64,000 bases of DNA from NCBI GenBank assembly GCA_000227505.4, contig AGIF02000001.1:2500035-2564034 (forward strand). Reading direction: 5' to 3'. A program made the translations under genes and the position numbers. Position 1 is the stretch's first letter. Each line of letters opens with the position of its first letter. This document shows positions 9,202 through 18,214 of the stretch, one piece after another. The notes under the pieces were generated by a model, which worked only from the letters and a program-made list of their open reading frames with translations, was not told where the DNA came from and did no database searches. This DNA comes from a gamma proteobacterium HIMB55. GTDB lineage: Bacteria > Pseudomonadota > Gammaproteobacteria > Pseudomonadales > Halieaceae.

Positions 9202-10104
9202 ATGGATTTGCCAGCGGTTGAGCAGTACTTGAAAGGCCTACAGGCATCAATTTGTGATGAGTTGAGTGCAATAGACGGGTCAGCAGAGTTTGCAACTGAA
9301 TCTTGGGAACGCCCTGAAGGCGGCGGCGGTATCAGTCGTGTGTTGGCCGATGGCAAAGTTTTTGAAAAGGGCGGTGTTAATTTCTCATACGTAGAAGGCA
9401 CTCAGATGCCCGGAAGTGCCACGCAACATAGACCTGAGTTGGCGGGGCGCAGCTTCAAAGCGATGGGTGTTTCACTGGTTATGCACCCAAGAAATCCTTA
9501 CGTCCCAACATCGCATGCCAATGTCCGATGCTTTGTTGCGGAAAAGCCCGGGCATGATCCCGTTTGGTGGATGGGCGGCGGATTTGATTTGACGCCCTAC
9601 TACGGCAGAGATGAGGACGTTATTCACTGGCACCAAACCGCCAAAGATGCCTGTGACCCCTATGGGGACGACGTGTACTCACGCTATAAAAAATGGTGCG
9701 ATGAGTATTTCTTTTTGCCGCACCGCAACGAGCCAAGGGGTGTTGGCGGTCTTTTTTATGACGATCTCAACGAGTGGGGCTTTGATAAAACGTTCGGATT
9801 TATGCGCTCCGTAGGAGATGCTTTCTCTAAAGCCTATGTTCCGATCGTAATGAATAATAAAGATCGCGAGTATGGTGAGCGCGAACGGCAGTGGCAGCTT
9901 TATCGCCGAGGCCGCTATGTTGAATTTAACTTGGTCTTTGACCGAGGCACCTTGTTTGGCCTGCAGTCGAATGGCCGCACTGAGGCGATTTTGATGTCGC
10001 TCCCACCACTTGTCCGTTGGGAGTACGGCCTTACGCCAGAACCCGGTACGCCTGAAGAAAAGCTGCTCGAATATTATTTAAAGCCTAAAGACTGGCTGGG
10101 ATAA
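9202..10104 (+). CDS. hemF: Oxygen-dependent coproporphyrinogen III oxidase
   Basis: A 300-residue cytoplasmic enzyme. It decarboxylates two propionates of coproporphyrinogen III to give protoporphyrinogen IX, using O2. Family signatures include GGGGISRVL near residue 36, [13 protein letters not shown], and [11 protein letters not shown]. Near the C-terminus are [16 protein letters not shown] and [10 protein letters not shown]. Full length, with AAGGA before the ATG. Using the O2-dependent enzyme fits the aerobic lifestyle implied by the cytochrome oxidase operon downstream. Confidence 0.97.
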   Translation: MDLPAVEQYLKGLQASICDELSAIDGSAEFATESWERPEGGGGISRVLADGKVFEKGGVNFSYVEGTQMPGSATQHRPELAGRSFKAMGVSLVMHPRNPYVPTSHANVRCFVAEKPGHDPVWWMGGGFDLTPYYGRDEDVIHWHQTAKDACDPYGDDVYSRYKKWCDEYFFLPHRNEPRGVGGLFYDDLNEWGFDKTFGFMRSVGDAFSKAYVPIVMNNKDREYGERERQWQLYRRGRYVEFNLVFDRGTLFGLQSNGRTEAILMSLPPLVRWEYGLTPEPGTPEEKLLEYYLKPKDWLG

Positions 10105-10166
10105 ACTCGCCGTATAATTTAGCCGGGTCGGCTTATTTAGGTTTGGTTAAGGTTTTGGAGCATTCT

Positions 10167-10985
10167 ATGAGGCGCTTTGCCGTACTGGGCAACCCGATCG
10201 CTCACAGCAAATCGCCTGAGATTCATCATGCGTTCGCGGCCAGCCTAGATCACGAGGTTGATTACAGTCGGATCTTGGTTGAGCCCGGTGACTTCAATGC
10301 GGTTGTTACCGAGTTTTTTTCAGCCGGCGGCATTGGCCTCAATGTCACAGCACCCTTCAAAGGCGATGCCTTTGAGATCGCGGAAGTTCACACCGACGCA
10401 GCTGTCGACGCCAAGGCGGCGAACACCTTGTGGCGAGACAGCGACGGGCGAGTGTGCGCTCACACTACCGACGGTAGCGGCATATTGCGCGACCTCGAGC
10501 ACAATCTAGGGTGGGCAATAGAAGCGAGGAATATTCTTCTGCTAGGTGCGGGTGGTGCCATGCGCGGTATTTTGGGCCCGCTCTGCGAGCGCAATCCAAC
10601 CACGATCCACATCGCTAACCGCACGGAATCTCGCGCTTCTGAACTGGCCGACGTGTTTAGCAATCGAGGAAGTTTGAGTGCGGGTGGGCTGGACGATATT
10701 CCCAATAGACACTGGGATCTCATCATTAACGGCTTAAGCAGCGGTTGGGACGGCAGCTTCCCCGACTTAGCCATTAACGAAATAAGTGCCGCCACCGCTG
10801 CATACGATTTGATTTACAGCGATCAAGACACACCGTTCATGGCTTGGGCGCGGGCTAAAGGGCTAACCCGAGTTCAAGACGGCTTGGGCATGTTGGTAGA
10901 GCAGGCGGCCGATAGCTATGCAATCTGGCAAGGCCAGCGGCCAGAGACTGGTGGGGTATTCGAGTTGTTGCGACCTAGCAATTAA
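10167..10985 (+). CDS. aroE: Shikimate 5-dehydrogenase AroE
   Basis: A 272-residue enzyme that reduces 3-dehydroshikimate to shikimate with NADPH. The substrate domain shows NPIAHSKSP at the N-terminus and NVTAPFK with the catalytic lysine. NADP binding uses GAGGAMRGI, and the C-terminal QDGLGMLVEQAA helix is typical. I chose ATG 10167, which has GGAG six bases upstream and begins right at the conserved strand (MRRFAVLGNP). A TTG at 10143 is in frame but adds eight unconserved residues. It ends in a four-base convergent overlap with the next gene. Confidence 0.95.
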   Translation: MRRFAVLGNPIAHSKSPEIHHAFAASLDHEVDYSRILVEPGDFNAVVTEFFSAGGIGLNVTAPFKGDAFEIAEVHTDAAVDAKAANTLWRDSDGRVCAHTTDGSGILRDLEHNLGWAIEARNILLLGAGGAMRGILGPLCERNPTTIHIANRTESRASELADVFSNRGSLSAGGLDDIPNRHWDLIINGLSSGWDGSFPDLAINEISAATAAYDLIYSDQDTPFMAWARAKGLTRVQDGLGMLVEQAADSYAIWQGQRPETGGVFELLRPSN

Positions 10986-11548
10986 ACGGTCGATTCTTCG
11001 AGAAACTGATCTTTGAGTTTGACGTAGTTCTTTGCTGAGTACGGCAAAAATGCGCGCTCACGGTCGGTAATCTCCCGGACGGGCCTCGCGGGCGATCCCG
11101 CGTAGAGCCATCCGCTCTTGAGCGTTTTTCCCGGTGTTACCAGGCTCCCGGCACCGATCATCACCTCATCTTCAACCGTCACACCGTCCATCACGACTGA
11201 GCCGATGCCAACGAGCACGCGATTTCCGATCGTGCAGCCGTGAAGAACCGCGTTATGCCCAACGGTGACGTCATCACCAATGCTGAGTGGATACCCTGCC
11301 CCGTTAAAGTCGCTTGCGTGCGTGATATGTAAGATCGAGCCATCTTGAATGTTGGTGCGACTTCCAATTCGAATACTGTGCATGTCAGCCCGTATCGCGC
11401 ATTGAGGCCAGACGCTGACGTCATCGCCCATGACCAAATCCCCGAGTACGACAGCTGAAGGGTCGATCATGACGCGTTCACCCAATTTGGGCGTATTGCC
11501 TTGATATGACCGAATATTGTCGGGACCGTTGTAGTTCGCGCTTGCCAT
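10982..11548 (-). CDS. Gamma-carbonic-anhydrase-like hexapeptide-repeat protein (YrdA family)
   Basis: A 188-residue left-handed beta-helix protein built from hexapeptide repeats (for example SIGDDVTVGHNAVLHGCTIG). Putative zinc-ligand histidines sit in HITHA, VGHNAV and LHG. YrdA/PaaY-type relatives are described as gamma-class carbonic anhydrases or thioesterase-linked proteins. Activity here is not provable from sequence. It lies next to aroE in many gammaproteobacteria, as here, and overlaps the aroE stop by four bases in convergent orientation. yrdA is the E. coli name of the family. Confidence 0.88.
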   Translation of the reverse strand: MASANYNGPDNIRSYQGNTPKLGERVMIDPSAVVLGDLVMGDDVSVWPQCAIRADMHSIRIGSRTNIQDGSILHITHASDFNGAGYPLSIGDDVTVGHNAVLHGCTIGNRVLVGIGSVVMDGVTVEDEVMIGAGSLVTPGKTLKSGWLYAGSPARPVREITDRERAFLPYSAKNYVKLKDQFLEESTV

Positions 11549-11636
11549 TTCAACCTACCTTGACCGTTTGTGCTGGTAACATTGGCACAAGGGTAAGTGC
11601 ATATTCAAACTGTAAACACTGGAAAATAAAGGCGAC

Positions 11637-11900
11637 ATGACAAACGACGCTAAACCGCAAGCACCGCGAAGACCGCGATTTATAGCGGGCGCTGTCTGCC
11701 CAAGCTGCAAGGCAATGGATCGTATCGTGGTCGATATGGAGACCGATGAACGATCTTGCGTTGACTGCGGATTTTCCGAGAAACGCCCTCAGGCAGCGAC
11801 GCAAGAACCGGTCACGCGTGTTACTCGCGGAAGTGCCCGTTTAGTCGAAACGACGGCTGAACCTGTCCGTTTAATGACCCCCGAGCCACAGAAAGACTAA
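11637..11900 (+). CDS. yheV: YheV family small zinc-ribbon protein
   Basis: An 87-residue protein with a two-knuckle zinc ribbon: CPSCK at about residue 21 and CVDCG at about 41. The RRPRFIAGAVCPSC stretch is characteristic of the YheV (DUF2387) family. The C-terminal half is low-complexity, rich in T, E and P. The family has a predicted metal-binding role but no established function. It is the gene just upstream of the cytochrome oxidase operon, separated by about 150 bases that carry the likely cox promoter. Confidence 0.85.
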   Translation: MTNDAKPQAPRRPRFIAGAVCPSCKAMDRIVVDMETDERSCVDCGFSEKRPQAATQEPVTRVTRGSARLVETTAEPVRLMTPEPQKD

Positions 11901-11970
11901 ATTCCTGTTAACAAATGCACGGTATTTGTCTAACTAACGTGTTTGCGCTGTGAATCCAATCTGACTTCGC

Positions 11971-11976
11971 TATAAT
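11971..11976 (+). promoter_or_regulatory. Probable -10 element of the cytochrome oxidase operon promoter
   Basis: A perfect TATAAT lies 72 bases before the coxB start, followed by GCGCCG. No good -35 is present at 16-18 bases (CTGTGA is the best at 17), so the promoter may depend on an activator. The assignment rests on position and the -10 match only. Confidence 0.45.
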
Positions 11977-12048
11977 CGCGCCGCTAAAAAAAGCGTGGTC
12001 CAACCATAGGGGGCGGGACCAGCACAACGCTGAAATGGGGAAGAAAAG

Positions 12049-13182
12049 ATGCTTAACGCACGCGCACTAGCCGCGGCGGCACTCTTGCCGCTATCCGCGA
12101 ATGCACAGAACCAAGTCAACATGTCGACTGGCGTATCTGATGCAGGCGCAGTTATCACTGAACTCGGAGTCGAGATTTTTGACCTTCACATGCTGATCTT
12201 CTGGATCTGTGTGGTGATCGGTATTGGCGTTTTTGGCGTCATGCTCTACTCAATCTATGCACACCGAAAGTCAAAAGGCGTAGAGCCAGCTCAATTCCAC
12301 GAGCACACGGGTGTCGAAATCGCATGGACTGTTGTGCCCTTCCTGATTCTCATCGGAATGGCTGTGCCAGCAACCTCAACGCTGCTCGAAGTCTATGACA
12401 ACGACGATGCTGAAATGAGCATTCTCATCACGGGCTACCAGTGGAAGTGGAAGTACGAGTACCTAGATGCCGACGGTGAGAACGTTTCGTTCTTCTCAAA
12501 CCTTGCTACATCGCAAGAGCAGATCTACAACACCGACGACAAGGGTGAGAATTACCTCCTCGAGGTTGACGAGCCACTCGTTATCCCTGTGGACACGAAG
12601 GTACGTTTCTTAATTACTGCGAACGATGTTATCCACTCATGGTGGGTGCCCGAGATTGCGGTTAAGCGCGACGCGATTCCTGGCTTCATTAACGAAGCGT
12701 GGACGCGCGTTCTTCAAGAAGGTGTTTACCGTGGGCAGTGCACTGAGTTATGTGGTGCTTACCACGGTTTCATGCCTGTAGTCGTTCATGCTGTTAGCCG
12801 AGACGAGTTCGACGGTTGGATGGCTGCCAAGCAAGGCGCCGCTGCAGCGGATGCTGCACTTGCCGCACAAGAGCTCTCTTTTGATGAGTTGTACGCACGA
12901 GGCGAGGACGTTTACAACGCGAGCTGCTTGGCTTGCCACGGTGCTGCGGGTGAAGGCGGTCTTGGTAATGCGATTGCTGGAAGCGCGATTGCAACCGGCG
13001 GCCTTGATACACACTTGAGCGTCATTGTGAACGGCGTCGCAGGCACTGCAATGCAGGCCTTTGGTGCGCAGCTGTCAGAAGTCGACGTGGCTGCGGTTAC
13101 GACTTACCAGCGCAATGCGTTTGGAAATAATACTGGGGATGTGGTTCAGGCGTCTGACGTCGTGAGCTACAAAGAAGGGTAA
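12049..13182 (+). CDS. coxB: Cytochrome c oxidase subunit II with fused cytochrome c domain
   Basis: A 377-residue subunit II of a caa3-type oxidase. The order is a signal peptide (cleavage near SANA-Q), two transmembrane helices (about 45-70 and 90-110), and a periplasmic CuA cupredoxin domain. The CuA motif CTELCGAYHGFM provides the Cys-Cys-His-Met ligands. A C-terminal class I cytochrome c domain has CLACH for haem attachment. It accepts electrons from cytochrome c and passes them to subunit I. GGAAG precedes the ATG. It is the first gene of the cox operon; the fused haem domain removes the need for a separate final c-type donor. Confidence 0.96.
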   Translation: MLNARALAAAALLPLSANAQNQVNMSTGVSDAGAVITELGVEIFDLHMLIFWICVVIGIGVFGVMLYSIYAHRKSKGVEPAQFHEHTGVEIAWTVVPFLILIGMAVPATSTLLEVYDNDDAEMSILITGYQWKWKYEYLDADGENVSFFSNLATSQEQIYNTDDKGENYLLEVDEPLVIPVDTKVRFLITANDVIHSWWVPEIAVKRDAIPGFINEAWTRVLQEGVYRGQCTELCGAYHGFMPVVVHAVSRDEFDGWMAAKQGAAAADAALAAQELSFDELYARGEDVYNASCLACHGAAGEGGLGNAIAGSAIATGGLDTHLSVIVNGVAGTAMQAFGAQLSEVDVAAVTTYQRNAFGNNTGDVVQASDVVSYKEG

Positions 13183-13197
13183 TTGGAGGAAATACAA

Positions 13198-14775
13198 ATG
13201 GGCGATCATCACCACGGTCCAGCTAAAGGCCTCTCTCGTTGGCTGTACACAACTAACCACAAAGATATCGGAACCATGTACCTATGGTTCTCGTTTGCAA
13301 TGTTCCTCCTTGGCGGCGCATTCGCCATGGTCATTCGTGCTGAGCTTTTCCAGCCAGGCATGCAGCTTGTCGAGCCTGGCTTCTTTAATCAGATGACAAC
13401 ACTGCACGGGCTGGTGATGGTATTTGGTGCCATCATGCCGTCGTTCGTAGGCCTCGCTAACTGGCTGATCCCCATGATGATTGGGGCGCCAGATATGGCC
13501 TTGCCACGAATGAACAACTGGAGCTTCTGGATTTTGCCCCCAGCATTCTTGATGCTGGCGTCTACGCTGCTTATGGAAGGCGGCGCTCCAGCGTTCGGAT
13601 GGACGTTCTACGCGCCACTCTCAACGACTTACGCGCCACCCTCGGTGACGTTCTTCATCTTCGCGATCCACATTTTGGGTGTGTCATCCATCATGGGTTC
13701 GATCAACATCATCGCAACGGTCATGAACATGCGTGCCCCTGGCATGACATACATGAAGATGCCACTGTTTGTTTGGACATGGCTCATCACAGCGTTCCTG
13801 CTTGTGGCTGTTATGCCTGTCTTGGCGGGTGCAGTAACCATGATGCTCATGGATATCCACTTCGGAACGAGTTTCTTCTCTGCCGCAGGTGGTGGTGACC
13901 CCGTTTTGTTCCAGCACATCTTCTGGTTCTTCGGTCACCCAGAGGTATACATCATCATCCTTCCTGCATTTGGTGTGATTTCGCAGATCATCCCTGCATT
14001 CTCACGCAAGCCGCTCTTCGGTTATGCGTCGATGGTCTACGCGACAGCGGCGATTGCCTTCCTGTCGTTCATCGTATGGGCACACCACATGTACACAGTC
14101 GGCATGCCTGTGGCAGGTGAGCTGTTCTTCATGTACGCAACAATGCTCATCGCGGTACCTACGGGCGTTAAGGTCTTCAACTGGGTCACAACGATGTGGC
14201 GTGGTGCTATGACTTTCGAAACACCCATGCTGTTTTCAATCGGCTTCTTGGTGTTGTTCACCATTGGTGGTTTCACCGGATTGATGCTGTCAATTGCACC
14301 AGCTGACTTCCAGTACCACGACACCTACTTCGTTGTTGCGCACTTCCACTATGTGATGGTGGCAGGTGCGGTATTCTCAATGACAGCTGCGATCTACTTC
14401 TGGCTACCCAAGTGGACTGGCCGCATGTACAACGAAACCATGGGTAAGGTGCATTTTTGGGTATCGTTTATCGGCTTCAACGTAACGTTCTTCCCGCAGC
14501 ATTTTGTCGGTCTCGCAGGCATGCCTCGCCGAATTCCCGACTATGCGTTGCAGTTCGCTGACTTCAACATGATGTCGTCGATTGGTGCTTTCATCTACGG
14601 CGCGTCGCAGCTCTTGTTCCTATACAACGTTATTGCTGCCATCGTCGCGGGCAAGCGTGTTTCAGATGAAAAAGTATGGGATGGAGCAGAGGGTCTTGAG
14701 TGGACACTGCCTTCACCACCGCCCTATCACACGTTTGAGACGCCACCTAAAATCGAAGAGCAGCCTGCTCACTAA
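13198..14775 (+). CDS. coxA: Cytochrome c oxidase subunit I
   Basis: The 525-residue catalytic subunit of a haem-copper oxidase (A-type), with twelve transmembrane helices. Signatures are the N-terminal TTNHKDIGTMYL, LHGLVMVFG with a haem ligand, and WFFGHPEVYIIILPAFG with the cross-linked CuB His-Tyr. It also has AHHMYTVGM (CuB histidines) and HDTYFVVAHFHYVM (haem a3 and a ligands). The D- and K-channel helices look intact. I chose ATG 13198 because GGAGGA lies eight bases upstream; a TTG at 13183 is in frame but lies in the ribosome-binding region. Confidence 0.97.
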   Translation: MGDHHHGPAKGLSRWLYTTNHKDIGTMYLWFSFAMFLLGGAFAMVIRAELFQPGMQLVEPGFFNQMTTLHGLVMVFGAIMPSFVGLANWLIPMMIGAPDMALPRMNNWSFWILPPAFLMLASTLLMEGGAPAFGWTFYAPLSTTYAPPSVTFFIFAIHILGVSSIMGSINIIATVMNMRAPGMTYMKMPLFVWTWLITAFLLVAVMPVLAGAVTMMLMDIHFGTSFFSAAGGGDPVLFQHIFWFFGHPEVYIIILPAFGVISQIIPAFSRKPLFGYASMVYATAAIAFLSFIVWAHHMYTVGMPVAGELFFMYATMLIAVPTGVKVFNWVTTMWRGAMTFETPMLFSIGFLVLFTIGGFTGLMLSIAPADFQYHDTYFVVAHFHYVMVAGAVFSMTAAIYFWLPKWTGRMYNETMGKVHFWVSFIGFNVTFFPQHFVGLAGMPRRIPDYALQFADFNMMSSIGAFIYGASQLLFLYNVIAAIVAGKRVSDEKVWDGAEGLEWTLPSPPPYHTFETPPKIEEQPAH

Positions 14776-14794
14776 TTTTAGGATCTAGCTTCTC

Positions 14795-15352
14795 GTGCGA
14801 CTGAGCCAAGACCCAACAACAGACACGGTAGCCAAACTTGGCGCCGTGGCTGTTGCTATGTTCGCCTTTGTATTTGTGGTGATGGTGCCGCTTTACAATG
14901 TGTTGTGCGACGCCCTGGGTATCAATGGGAAAACCTCGTCGGAAGCCTACACATCTGTAGTAGCCCAAGTCGACGAGTCGCGCTCAGTAAAGGTTCAGTT
15001 TGTTGCAACCAACAACGACGGAATGCCTTGGGCATTTTCGCCCGATGTGACCGAAATGGTCGTGCATCCTGGTGCGGCGAACGACACGGTATTTTTTGCC
15101 GCGAATCCGACGACCAATTCGATGATTGCTCAGGCAATCCCCAGTGTCTCGCCTTCGCGTGCCGCTGAATATTTTCATAAGACCGAGTGCTTTTGTTTCG
15201 AACAGCAGCCTCTCGATGGCAATAGCGAGGCCGAGATGCCTCTGCAGTTCATTGTCGATCAGGACCTTCCTGCCGATATCAAAACGATCACCCTGTCTTA
15301 CACATTGTTCGATGTGACTGCGCTGATGCGCGACAAGGTCGCTTCGAGATAA
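14795..15352 (+). CDS. ctaG: Cytochrome c oxidase assembly protein CtaG (Cox11)
   Basis: A 185-residue copper chaperone that delivers copper to the CuB site of subunit I. It has one N-terminal membrane helix (about 15-38) and a periplasmic immunoglobulin-like domain. The Cox11 copper motif CFCFEQQ is near residue 132 and the family end strand ITLSYTLFDV near 170. The start is GTG 14795, with AGGA about 11 bases upstream. The position between coxA and coxC is the usual one. Confidence 0.95.
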   Translation: MRLSQDPTTDTVAKLGAVAVAMFAFVFVVMVPLYNVLCDALGINGKTSSEAYTSVVAQVDESRSVKVQFVATNNDGMPWAFSPDVTEMVVHPGAANDTVFFAANPTTNSMIAQAIPSVSPSRAAEYFHKTECFCFEQQPLDGNSEAEMPLQFIVDQDLPADIKTITLSYTLFDVTALMRDKVASR

Positions 15353-15359
15353 ACTAAAA

Positions 15360-15380
15360 GGGGGCCCCGGGGGGACGGGG
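15360..15380 (+). other. G/C-tract hairpin between ctaG and coxC
   Basis: Runs of 5 G, 4 C, 6 G and 4 G lie in the 44-base ctaG-coxC gap. The C run can pair with the G run on either side, giving alternative short stems seven or more bases before the coxC ribosome-binding site (GGAG at 15387-15390). It may tune coxC translation or mRNA stability. This is inference only; no T-run follows, so it is not a terminator. Confidence 0.35.
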
Positions 15381-15396
15381 TATAACGGAGAAAAAC

Positions 15397-16377
15397 ATGT
15401 CTAGTGCCCAATCATCAACAGAGTACGAAAAGTACTACGTACCCGAGAGCTCTAGCCTCGCGGTAAGAGCAACCATCGGCCTTGTCTTGACCGTGTTCGG
15501 TGGAGGCCTCGTCCTGAACGAGATGACCTTCGGCGGCACTCACGATACAGGCGGTACAGCCAAGTACGTTTTGTTCGCTGGGCTTGCGATGTTTATCGCG
15601 ACACTCACTTACTGGTTCCGCACAGCGATCACAGAAAACAAAGCGGGCATGAACAGTGCTCAGCTGAGCCACAGCTACGTGCTGGGTATGTTCTGGTTCA
15701 TTTTCTCTGAGGTGATGTTCTTCGCCGCTTTCTTCGGTGCCTTACTTTACGTTCGTTGGCTAGCCGGCCCATGGCTTGCAGGCGAAGGTGAAGGTGGACG
15801 AATGAACTTCCTGCTTTGGGAAGGTTTTGAGTACACCTGGCCGCCGGTTACCACGCCGCAAGAAGTGGTTGGTGGCGCGCTTAGCCAGCCCATCGCAAAC
15901 AACGGTGAGTTCGTCTCGCAGAACACCTCCATGTCGTTCGCAGACGCGCATCACTGGTATGCATGGTTGCCACTCTGGAACACTATTATCCTGCTTACGT
16001 CGAGCGTCACTTGTGAGTTCGCACACCGCGGTCTGTCAGCGGGTAACATCAAGAAGTTCGAAGCATGGTTGGCAGTGACTGTTGGTCTGGCCATCATCTT
16101 CCTGTTCTTGCAGGCAGCGGAATACTATGAAGCTTACGAGTTATACGGTCTGACACTGAACTCGGGTATTTATGGCTCAACGTTCTTTATGCTGACTGGA
16201 TTCCACGGCTTCCACGTCGCCATGGGAATGACTATGTTGCTGATTCAGTTGATCCGCTCGGTTCGCAACAAGCACATGACACCTACCGATCACTTCGGCT
16301 TCTCAGCATCTAGCTGGTACTGGCACTTTGTTGATGTTGTGTGGGTATTCCTCTTTATCTTCGTATATATCATCTGA
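15397..16377 (+). CDS. coxC: Cytochrome c oxidase subunit III
   Basis: A 326-residue subunit III with seven predicted membrane helices. The C-terminal part carries the strongest signatures: GFHGFHVAMGM, then SSWYWHFVDVVWVFLFIFVYI. It supports proton uptake and stability of subunit I. A hydrophilic loop at about residues 125-185 is longer than in minimal homologues, as is common in proteobacterial caa3 enzymes of this operon type. GGAG precedes the ATG. A strong terminator follows, closing the structural cox genes. Confidence 0.96.
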   Translation: MSSAQSSTEYEKYYVPESSSLAVRATIGLVLTVFGGGLVLNEMTFGGTHDTGGTAKYVLFAGLAMFIATLTYWFRTAITENKAGMNSAQLSHSYVLGMFWFIFSEVMFFAAFFGALLYVRWLAGPWLAGEGEGGRMNFLLWEGFEYTWPPVTTPQEVVGGALSQPIANNGEFVSQNTSMSFADAHHWYAWLPLWNTIILLTSSVTCEFAHRGLSAGNIKKFEAWLAVTVGLAIIFLFLQAAEYYEAYELYGLTLNSGIYGSTFFMLTGFHGFHVAMGMTMLLIQLIRSVRNKHMTPTDHFGFSASSWYWHFVDVVWVFLFIFVYII

Positions 16378-16401
16378 AGTTAAAGCGGTTCGATTGGAAA
16401 G

Positions 16402-16427
16402 GGGCGGGTTTATCCCGCCTTTTTTTT
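16402..16427 (+). terminator. Rho-independent terminator after coxC
   Basis: A stem of GGGCGGG with CCCGCC (loop of about five bases) is followed by eight T residues at 16420-16427. It lies 25 bases past the coxC stop. The T-run slightly overlaps the stop codon of the convergent DUF2909 gene. In the other direction the stem is followed only by a weak C/T run, so it is mainly a plus-strand terminator. Confidence 0.85.
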
Positions 16428-16665
16428 ACTCTGCTGATTCAGCAGCGGGACGTGCATCCCAAGGACTCTGGTGACCTAGTTGCCCCGTAGCAACGCCGTA
16501 CACAATAAGTGCCATCAGTGTGCCGGCGATACCGACTCGGACACGAAGCGAGTTGACCAGTCTAGTTTTTTTGGCGTCACCGCGATCAATCATCAAGAAG
16601 TAGAGACCAAACCCTAGGGTGACCACCAAAGCGATCATGAGTAAGACAATCAGTCCTTTAAGCAT
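16426..16665 (-). CDS. DUF2909 twin-transmembrane protein
   Basis: A 79-residue protein with two membrane helices (about 4-25 and 44-64) separated by a charged loop (DRGDAKKTRL). It matches the DUF2909 family, which sits at this exact place in cox operons of Pseudomonas and relatives, transcribed against the oxidase genes. Function is unknown; an assembly role is often supposed from context. AAGGAT lies nine bases before the ATG. Confidence 0.82.
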   Translation of the reverse strand: MLKGLIVLLMIALVVTLGFGLYFLMIDRGDAKKTRLVNSLRVRVGIAGTLMALIVYGVATGQLGHQSPWDARPAAESAE

Positions 16666-16752
16666 GCAAAATCCTTACACTAAGCGGCATTGCACACCTC
16701 GATGTGGGGTGAAGCGCATCTGCCAAAGAGCGGGGAGTGTAACCAAACCAAA

Positions 16753-17520
16753 ATGAAGTTGCGCGTTGAACTTGATTGGCGAACAACATTAGCCACGGTT
16801 TTATTGTTACCGACGTTGCTCAGTTTGGGGTTCTGGCAGCTTGAGCGCGGTGACGAGAAGGCGGAGCTGATAGCGCGCTTGGAAGAGCGGCGGCTTGAGC
16901 CGCCGATGTCGCTAGCTGCAACTATGCGTTTGCCCACTCAGGACCTTGCAGATCGCCAGGTTGTGTTTACGGCCACTTTTAATGAAGACAACTATGTGCT
17001 GCTCGATAATCGCCTGCGTGATGGTCGCTTTGGTTACGAAGTGGTTGCCTTTGTATCGGTTGGCGATGCGTCCGCGGGGGCACTGATTGCACCGCTGAAT
17101 CTCGGGTGGATTGAGGGAGATCGTTCACGGATGACAACGCCTTCGCCTCAGTTACCCGTAGGTGAACATCGAGTTCATGGTCGGATTTATCAGTCCGCCG
17201 GTGAAGCCTTCCTTTTGGGTGAAAATGCATTTCCTGTCCAGCGACCAGCGGTCGTTCAGCAATTGACCCTCGCGCGTTGGGAAGAATCGATGCGCGAGAC
17301 TTTGGGCAGGGCTGTTTTTCCTTATGAGGTGCGCGTTTTACCGACCGAGCCCACGGCGTTTAGCGCCGAGTGGCCAGTGGTGAATCAGACGCCTGCAAAA
17401 CATCGGGGATATGCTGTGCAATGGTTTACTATGGCAGCGGCTCTGGGACTGGCCTTTATTTTTCGAAGCAGCAACCTCGCTACATGGCTGCGGCATCGAC
17501 TCGTGAGTAGCGGCGATTAG
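16753..17520 (+). CDS. SURF1 family cytochrome oxidase biogenesis protein
   Basis: A 255-residue membrane protein of the SURF1/Shy1 family, which assists haem insertion or assembly of cytochrome oxidase. It has an N-terminal helix with LGFWQLERGDEK (the family motif just after helix 1), a periplasmic domain, and a second helix near the end preceded by NQTPAKHRGYAVQWF, another SURF1 hallmark. I chose ATG 16753, which starts just before the first helix; in-frame TTG 16690 and ATG 16702 would add unconserved residues. A ribosome-binding site is weak (GGGGAG about 16 bases away), so the start is the least certain point. Confidence 0.9.
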   Translation: MKLRVELDWRTTLATVLLLPTLLSLGFWQLERGDEKAELIARLEERRLEPPMSLAATMRLPTQDLADRQVVFTATFNEDNYVLLDNRLRDGRFGYEVVAFVSVGDASAGALIAPLNLGWIEGDRSRMTTPSPQLPVGEHRVHGRIYQSAGEAFLLGENAFPVQRPAVVQQLTLARWEESMRETLGRAVFPYEVRVLPTEPTAFSAEWPVVNQTPAKHRGYAVQWFTMAAALGLAFIFRSSNLATWLRHRLVSSGD

Positions 17521-17540
17521 GCCGTGTTGGGGGATACAAC

Positions 17541-18212
17541 GTGACCGAGACAAACAACCGAACCGGCGGACGCGCGATTTTGTTGCTGATTGCAGGCTTG
17601 CCTGTGACGATGATTTTGGCGTCGACGTGGCTTTGGTACTTCGTCGAGCGCGGCGACATCGACATTATCGGCGCACTTGGCACGGCAAACAGCGGTGAAC
17701 TTTTGCCCGAGCCACTCAATATCCGAGCGCTCGAGTTCGAAGCCGCCGACGGCTCGCAAGCGAGTCTTGCCACCAGCGACGAGCCCAAGTGGACTTTGAT
17801 GTTGGTGAATGACGGCCCCAGTTGCGATGCCGACTGTAATGAACTGCTATATCTCACTCGCCAAATTCGTATTGCGATCGGTCGAGATTATCAACGCACG
17901 CAACGACTTCTTGTTGTCGACACACCTATAGAAACCATGCAATCGAGCGGTGAAGCGGGTGCCGGTGAGAGTGGAAGTAATAGTGAAAGCACTTTGGCAG
18001 GGGCGTTACTGCCCCAGCTTGAACGCGAGCATGTCGACCTGAAGGTTTGGCGTCGAAATGGTCAGGCGGTGGTGCCGGATGGGCAGCTGATGCCTAATTC
18101 TTGGTACCTGGTCGATCCTTCTGGTTGGGTCATGATGCGGTACTCCACCGAGGTTAATTACAAAGATGTGATCGGAGATCTTAAGTTTTTGCTTAAGAAC
18201 TCAGGGGGTTGA
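17541..18212 (+). CDS. Cox-operon membrane protein with Cys-X3-Cys, probable oxidase assembly factor
   Basis: A 223-residue protein with one N-terminal helix (about 12-34) and a periplasmic region containing SCDADCNELLYLTRQIR, a CX3C pair in a thioredoxin-like setting. The same uncharacterised protein follows SURF1 in Pseudomonas-type cox operons. The spacing resembles the CX3C copper site of SCO proteins, so a redox or copper role is plausible but unproven. A low-complexity G/S/E stretch lies at about residues 135-150. The start is GTG 17541 with a GGGGG ribosome-binding site. The downstream cyoE begins within a few bases of its stop. Confidence 0.7.
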   Translation: MTETNNRTGGRAILLLIAGLPVTMILASTWLWYFVERGDIDIIGALGTANSGELLPEPLNIRALEFEAADGSQASLATSDEPKWTLMLVNDGPSCDADCNELLYLTRQIRIAIGRDYQRTQRLLVVDTPIETMQSSGEAGAGESGSNSESTLAGALLPQLEREHVDLKVWRRNGQAVVPDGQLMPNSWYLVDPSGWVMMRYSTEVNYKDVIGDLKFLLKNSGG

Positions 18213-18214
18213 TC

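Noticed and set aside
15360-15380. G-quadruplex between ctaG and coxC
   Set aside because: Only three separate G runs of three or more are present, one short of the usual four; a simple hairpin is more likely.
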